Position numbers and translations under genes: made by a program
The notes under the pieces: model-generated
What the model saw: the letters and a program-made list of their open reading frames with translations, nothing else
Database searches by the model: none
What the model was told of the DNA's origin: nothing
Origin: Lachnospiraceae bacterium
GTDB taxonomy: Bacteria; Bacillota; Clostridia; Lachnospirales; Lachnospiraceae
Assembly (NCBI GenBank): GCA_900770345.1
Contig: CAAGKF010000350.1
Span: forward strand, 1 to 18,536
DNA length: 18,536 bases
Direction of reading: 5' to 3'
Part shown: positions 14,656-18,536 of the stretch, piece by piece
Layout of the letters: the number at the start of each line of letters is the position of its first letter
How positions within the stretch are numbered: position 1 is the first letter of the stretch

Positions 14656-16752
14656 TTATTCTGCTTCCTTGGCAGCGGCTCTCGCCTCTACCTCACGCTT
14701 CTGAACATCACCGGGAGCCTGCTCATAGCGGCTGAACTCATATTCATAGCTGCCCAGACCGCCGGTCATGGAACGCAGATCCGTATTGTAGCCGAAAAGC
14801 TCCGACATCGGGATATCCGCTTCAATAACCTGCTTGCCGTTATGATCGGAATTCATTCCCAGCACACGGCCTCTTCTTCTGTTCAGATCACCCATGATAT
14901 CACCGGTGAAACGGTCCGGAACAGTAACCTTTAATGACGCGATCGGCTCCAGAAGGATAGGACCTGCATCCATAAAGCCCTGCTTGAATGCCAGAACCGT
15001 AGCCATCTTGAATGCCATCTCGGAGGAATCTACCGGATGATAGGAACCATCAAGCAGCGTAGCCTTCAGACCTACAACCGGATATCCGGCCAGAGGTCCC
15101 TTCTGAACGCATTCCTGAAGTCCCTTTTCTACTGCCGGGAAGTAGTTCTTCGGCACGGAACCGCCGAATACCTTCTCTTCAAAGATATACGGAGTTTCCA
15201 GATCTCCGGAGGGTTCAAATTCCATAATAACATCGCCGTACTGTCCATGTCCGCCGGACTGCTTCTTATGCTTGCCCTGAACCTTAACCTTCTTGCGCAG
15301 AGTCTCGCGGAACGCAAATTTCGGCTTGGAAAGTACGATATCAACCTTATAACGTGTCTGCAGCTTGCTTACCACCACATCCAGCTGCTGATCGCCGATG
15401 GCATAAAGCAGGGACTGACGGTTTTCAGCATCATTCACCACCTTCAGTGTCAGATCCTCTTCCATCATACGGGACAGAGCGGTGGAAACCTTATCATCCT
15501 CACCCTTATTGGCTGCCTTGAAGGCCATATATGTATAAGGAGTGGAAGTCTGAGGCTTGTGATATACAATGGGAGCCGTACGCACTGCCATGGTATCTCC
15601 CGTCTGGGTAACCGTCAGCTTTGCAACCGCGCCGATATCACCGGCTCTCAGCTCCTGAACCTCGATCTGTTCTTTTCCGCGCAGGATATAGATCTTTCCG
15701 ATCTTCTCCTCAGTATCCTTATTAACATTATATACGGTGGTATCGCCCTTTAAGGTACCGGTACAGATCTTCATCAGAGAGTACTTGCCGATAAAGGGAT
15801 CAACAATGGTCTTAAATACTTTTGCCGACAGGGATACATCATCATTGTACCTGGCAGTAAAACGCTCGCCGGTGGACACATCCACACCGATACACTCAAA
15901 ATGATCCGGTGACGGGAAATACTTGTCAATTACCTGAAGAAGTACCTTAAAGCCCTGGCAGTTAATGCCGGAACCCATCATTACAGGTACGATCTCACCA
16001 TCAATAACATGCGTTCTCAGCGCGGTGGAGATCTCCTCCTGTGTAAACTCCTCGCCCAGGAAGTAACGCTCCATATATTCTTCACTGGTCTCGGCAACAG
16101 CCTCAATAAGCGCGTCTCTTGCGATCGTCAGATTCTTCTGAACGTAATCCGGGATCTCGCACTCTTCGTAATCACTTAAATTGGTAAAGCGGCGTCCTGC
16201 CATCTTAACCACGTTGACGAAACCTACAAATTTTTCATTTTCACGGATCGGAAGCTGGAAAGGAGCGATCTTACGTCCGAAACGGTGCTCCAGCTTTACT
16301 ACCAGCTCACGATAGCTTGCATGGTCGTCATCCATGTTGGTGACGAAAATCAGTCTTGGCAGATTGTACTTTTCGCACATCTCCCAAGCTTTCTCTGTAC
16401 CGGGCTCAATACCAGCCTTACAGTTTACAACGATAATGGCGGCATCAGCTACACTGATTGCCTCTTCTACTTCTCCCACAAAATCGAAAAATCCCGGTGT
16501 ATCCAGCAGATTGATCTTGATCGGTCCCTTTTCACCTTCGTATTCCAGCGGAATCAGAGTGGTAGAGATCGAGAACTGTCTTTTGATTTCTTCCTTATCA
16601 TAGTCGCTGATGGTGTTGCCGTCCGGCACCTTGCCCATTCGCTTTGTAACCCCGGTTACCAATGCCAGTGCTTCCGCAACAGTCGTCTTACCTGCGCCTC
16701 CATGTCCAAGTAATACAACGTTGCGGATTTGTTCAGTACCATATACGTTCAT
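14656..16752 (-). CDS. Elongation factor G paralogue (EF-G2/FusA2-like translational GTPase)
   Basis: 698 aa, full length for EF-G. The G1 P-loop is G16-HGGAGK-T23. G3 is DTPG at 84-87 followed by FFDF, where normal EF-G has HVDF, so the catalytic His is Phe (F88). G4 is N139-M-D-D142 instead of NKxD, losing the Lys that packs on guanine. Domains II to V follow; QSGGHGQYGDV marks the start of domain IV, and the EF-G C-terminal part (SELFGYNTDLRSMTGG) is intact. The DTPG-aromatic variant resembles the paralogues T. thermophilus EF-G-2 and mycobacterial FusA2 rather than the main fusA product. It stands alone, not beside rpsL, rpsG or tuf. AGGAGGG before the ATG and an upstream promoter support the start. 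Its role in ribosome function is not predictable from sequence. Confidence 0.9.
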   Translation of the reverse strand: MNVYGTEQIRNVVLLGHGGAGKTTVAEALALVTGVTKRMGKVPDGNTISDYDKEEIKRQFSISTTLIPLEYEGEKGPIKINLLDTPGFFDFVGEVEEAISVADAAIIVVNCKAGIEPGTEKAWEMCEKYNLPRLIFVTNMDDDHASYRELVVKLEHRFGRKIAPFQLPIRENEKFVGFVNVVKMAGRRFTNLSDYEECEIPDYVQKNLTIARDALIEAVAETSEEYMERYFLGEEFTQEEISTALRTHVIDGEIVPVMMGSGINCQGFKVLLQVIDKYFPSPDHFECIGVDVSTGERFTARYNDDVSLSAKVFKTIVDPFIGKYSLMKICTGTLKGDTTVYNVNKDTEEKIGKIYILRGKEQIEVQELRAGDIGAVAKLTVTQTGDTMAVRTAPIVYHKPQTSTPYTYMAFKAANKGEDDKVSTALSRMMEEDLTLKVVNDAENRQSLLYAIGDQQLDVVVSKLQTRYKVDIVLSKPKFAFRETLRKKVKVQGKHKKQSGGHGQYGDVIMEFEPSGDLETPYIFEEKVFGGSVPKNYFPAVEKGLQECVQKGPLAGYPVVGLKATLLDGSYHPVDSSEMAFKMATVLAFKQGFMDAGPILLEPIASLKVTVPDRFTGDIMGDLNRRRGRVLGMNSDHNGKQVIEADIPMSELFGYNTDLRSMTGGLGSYEYEFSRYEQAPGDVQKREVEARAAAKEAE

Positions 16753-16792
16753 AAACTTCCCTCCTGTACATTAATATTTAAGCCATGCGTAT

Positions 16793-16821
16793 ATTTTACT
16801 AAATTTTTCAGATTTTTTCAA
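16793..16821 (-). promoter_or_regulatory. Promoter of the EF-G paralogue
   Basis: On the minus strand TTGAAA (16821-16816) and TAAAAT (16798-16793) with a 17-bp spacer, in an AT-rich stretch 40 bp upstream of the start codon. AGGAGGG (16759-16765) precedes the ATG by about 6 bases. It allows expression independent of the upstream phosphodiesterase operon. Confidence 0.75.
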
Positions 16822-16872
16822 GCATTTTGTGCTATTTGTATATAGTTCTCGAAGGGAAATTTGTTACAGCTC

Positions 16873-16925
16873 AAAAGGCCGTTGCTTCTTGCCGAAACAA
16901 AGTCCCGGCAAAACACATCGGCCTT
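16873..16925 (-). terminator. Possible terminator or structured RNA after the phosphodiesterase gene
   Basis: On the minus strand AAGGCCG (16925-16919) pairs with CGGCCTT (16881-16875). Inside this, TTGCCG (16911-16906 region) pairs with CGGCAA (16894-16889), giving a stacked two-part structure directly after the GDPD stop. The outer arm is followed by only four T before GAGC, so termination may be weak or partial. Transcription could read through into the EF-G paralogue. Confidence 0.4.
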
Positions 16926-16935
16926 ACTTCATATC

Positions 16936-17640
16936 TCATTTTTTCAGAACTGCAGTCAGTTTATCCGGAAAATTTACAGTCATTCCTCCATCCACTCCGT
17001 CACGAATACATTTTTCCATTATTTTCTCATCCGTAATCCCCCACGCTCTGACTGAAAAACCGGCCTTTCTGAGTTTTTCTACAGACAGAGGATCAAGGCT
17101 GAGGGCATGCGGACATACCTGACAGCAGCCTATAGATGCTGCCTTCTCCACATTTTCTCTGTTCAAATCCCTAAAAAGATACCCCAGACGAATCTGCCCG
17201 TCCAACTGTCTGAGACGGACCAGAGCTTCATAATCAAAAGAGGTAAAAATGCATTTATCAGCAGCCTTGTATCTGCGGATCATTTCAAGCATATCCGCCT
17301 CCACTCCCCGCTCTTTAATTTCTATGGCAAATGTCAGATCCCGATATCCGAAAAGATAAAGGAACTCCTCCAATGTAACCAGACGATCCGGTACAAAACC
17401 TTTCTGCCCAAAAATCAGAAGCTTCTTTAGCTCCTCCAGCGTATACTGCTCCACTCCTCCCGATATTCCTGCTGTACGCTCCATCGTATCATCGTGAAAC
17501 AGTACCAGATGACCATCTTTTGATCTTCTGATATCTGTTTCGATACCATCAGCTCCCATGATCAGCCCCAGATAGAAAGCAGACAGTGTATTCTCAGGAG
17601 CATAGGCACTCGCGCCTCTGTGTGCATAATTAACAAACAT
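16936..17640 (-). CDS. ugpQ: Glycerophosphodiester phosphodiesterase (UgpQ type)
   Basis: 234 aa, a single GDPD domain with no signal peptide or TM, so cytosolic. It should hydrolyse glycerophosphodiesters such as glycerophosphocholine to glycerol-3-phosphate and an alcohol. Signature residues are H7-R8-G9 (AHRGAS), E16-N17-T18, E34 and D36 (GIETDIR), H49-D50-D51, and E107/K109 (FAIEIKE). These are the metal and catalytic positions of the family, and the length is normal. It starts 21 bp after the stop of the solute-binding protein gene on the same strand, with AGGATATCAGG-like purines upstream, so they are probably co-transcribed. That pairing matches Ugp systems, where a glycerophosphodiester importer and UgpQ work together to obtain phosphate or carbon. 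The symbol is given by family type and context. Confidence 0.92.
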   Translation of the reverse strand: MFVNYAHRGASAYAPENTLSAFYLGLIMGADGIETDIRRSKDGHLVLFHDDTMERTAGISGGVEQYTLEELKKLLIFGQKGFVPDRLVTLEEFLYLFGYRDLTFAIEIKERGVEADMLEMIRRYKAADKCIFTSFDYEALVRLRQLDGQIRLGYLFRDLNRENVEKAASIGCCQVCPHALSLDPLSVEKLRKAGFSVRAWGITDEKIMEKCIRDGVDGGMTVNFPDKLTAVLKK

Positions 17641-17661
17641 ATTTTTTACCTGATATCCTTT

Positions 17662-18536
17662 TTATTTTCCTGCGTATTCATTTAAATAATTACCAATTTT
17701 AGAATCAATTTCTGCCAGACGTGCATCCAGATCTACATCCGGATCAGCCTCCACAGAATCTACAAGGCTCATCACTTCACTCCAGACCAGAGAATCTGCC
17801 GGATTTACAGCTGCTCCTCCCAGATACTGAAGCTGTTCATTTACAACCTGACGGTTTGGATCTTCCAGATACTTTTTATATGTCTCCGTATTGGTAGCTC
17901 CGTTAGTGACCGGGATATAACCCGAATTCAGACAGTTTTTGGCAACTCTCTCGTTATCCAGCATAAATTCCACAAACATAGTTGCCGCTTTCTGTTTCTC
18001 CGGTGTTGTTTTAAACAGCCCCAGTCCATTGCCTCCCATCGTAATATCCAATGTTGTTACTTCCGGAAACATTGCAAGACCGATTTCAAACTTACCGTCC
18101 ACCAATTTCTCCACTTTAGCATAGCTTGCACAGGATGTCATAAGCATGGCAACCTTTCCGTTGCAGAAATCCTCCTGCGCGGTAGCATGCTGGTTTTTCG
18201 GCATACTCTGATCCGTATTACTCATCTGAGATACCTGCTCAAATATTTTCCTGACTGGTTCAGAATTCATACATGGTTTTCCGTCCACAACCGGCGCTGT
18301 CCCGCTGTTGTACATCAAAGCCATAATATACCAAGGATAATCGCTGTTAAATGTAAAACCGTAATTTCCAGTTTTATCCTTCAGCTCTTTTGCCACAGCA
18401 ACCATCTCATCCATAGATTCCGGTACTTTTACGCCTGCTTCCGCTAACATATCTTTATTATAATACAGCATCGGCATGCTGTTCTGAAACGGAAGAATCA
18501 CCTTTTTATCCTTGTAGGTAAAACGTTTCCAGAAAC
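17662..18536 (-). CDS. ABC transporter family-1 solute-binding protein, UgpB-like (N-terminus outside window)
   Basis: About 290 C-terminal residues are visible. The frame is open to the right edge (FWKRFTYKDKKV precedes a valine codon GTG that is not the real start), so the signal peptide lies outside. The motif PFQNSMPMLYYNKDMLAEAG is the typical hinge region of family-1 sugar/glycerol-phosphate binding proteins and resembles UgpB (LYYNKDAFKKAG). GGNGLGLFK, an AATMFVEFML segment and GYIPVTNGA match the C-terminal lobe. It would deliver its ligand to an ABC permease in the membrane. The co-directional glycerophosphodiesterase 21 bp downstream suggests glycerol-3-phosphate or glycerophosphodiester as ligand. 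Other sugars cannot be excluded, because specificity in this family is hard to read. Confidence 0.88.
   Translation of the reverse strand, partial: FWKRFTYKDKKVILPFQNSMPMLYYNKDMLAEAGVKVPESMDEMVAVAKELKDKTGNYGFTFNSDYPWYIMALMYNSGTAPVVDGKPCMNSEPVRKIFEQVSQMSNTDQSMPKNQHATAQEDFCNGKVAMLMTSCASYAKVEKLVDGKFEIGLAMFPEVTTLDITMGGNGLGLFKTTPEKQKAATMFVEFMLDNERVAKNCLNSGYIPVTNGATNTETYKKYLEDPNRQVVNEQLQYLGGAAVNPADSLVWSEVMSLVDSVEADPDVDLDARLAEIDSKIGNYLNEYAGK

Noticed and set aside
15037..15753. 238-aa plus-strand frame inside the EF-G paralogue
   Set aside because: It is antisense to conserved EF-G domains and has no homologous-looking motif or SD; a shadow frame.

Overview
The window looks like a Gram-positive Firmicute of the class Clostridia, probably a gut Lachnospiraceae. 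The reasons are a PASTA-type Ser/Thr kinase, strong AGGAGG ribosome binding sites, roughly even GC in genes with AT-rich gaps, and the protein style. This is inferred by eye; no database was searched.

Layout. (1) Positions 1-12732, all minus strand: a compact run of ten genes with gaps of 25 bp or less and several stop/start contacts, so almost certainly one operon. It is read from right to left from a good promoter at 12828-12855. In order of transcription: PP2C phosphatase; secreted vWA/Ig-like/TM/FHA protein; Ser/Thr kinase with C-terminal FHA; second PP2C phosphatase; membrane Ser/Thr kinase with an extracellular solute-binding-protein-like domain; DUF4234-like membrane protein with FHA; membrane pseudokinase; zinc-ribbon FHA protein; polytopic membrane protein with FHA; membrane Ser/Thr kinase with four PASTA repeats, whose C-terminus leaves the window. 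(2) 12733-13109: a 377-bp divergent control region with two inferred promoters, a 12-bp direct repeat (one copy near each promoter) and an inverted repeat in the operon leader. (3) 13110-14579, plus strand: a 489-aa protein with an XRE-like HTH and an unrecognised C-terminal region, a candidate regulator of the operon. (4) 14588-14635: a strong bidirectional terminator. (5) 14656-16752, minus: an EF-G paralogue with altered G3 and G4 motifs and its own promoter. (6) 16936-18536, minus: a cytoplasmic glycerophosphodiester phosphodiesterase behind the C-terminal part of a family-1 solute-binding protein, an Ugp-like pair.

How it may work. Three apparently active kinases, one pseudokinase, two apparently active phosphatases and five FHA (phosphothreonine reader) proteins form a complete write/erase/read set in one transcript. 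Seven of the ten products have membrane segments. Three of these expose a large extracellular module: PASTA, SBP-like, and vWA with Ig-like. The kinases, the pseudokinase and one FHA protein share a short N-terminal Cys-rich zinc ribbon. I infer a membrane-associated hub that combines several outside signals into threonine phosphorylation. The target or output is not visible here. No WXG100 protein, EssC-like ATPase, Ter protein or other effector is seen in the window, and the operon continues off the left edge.
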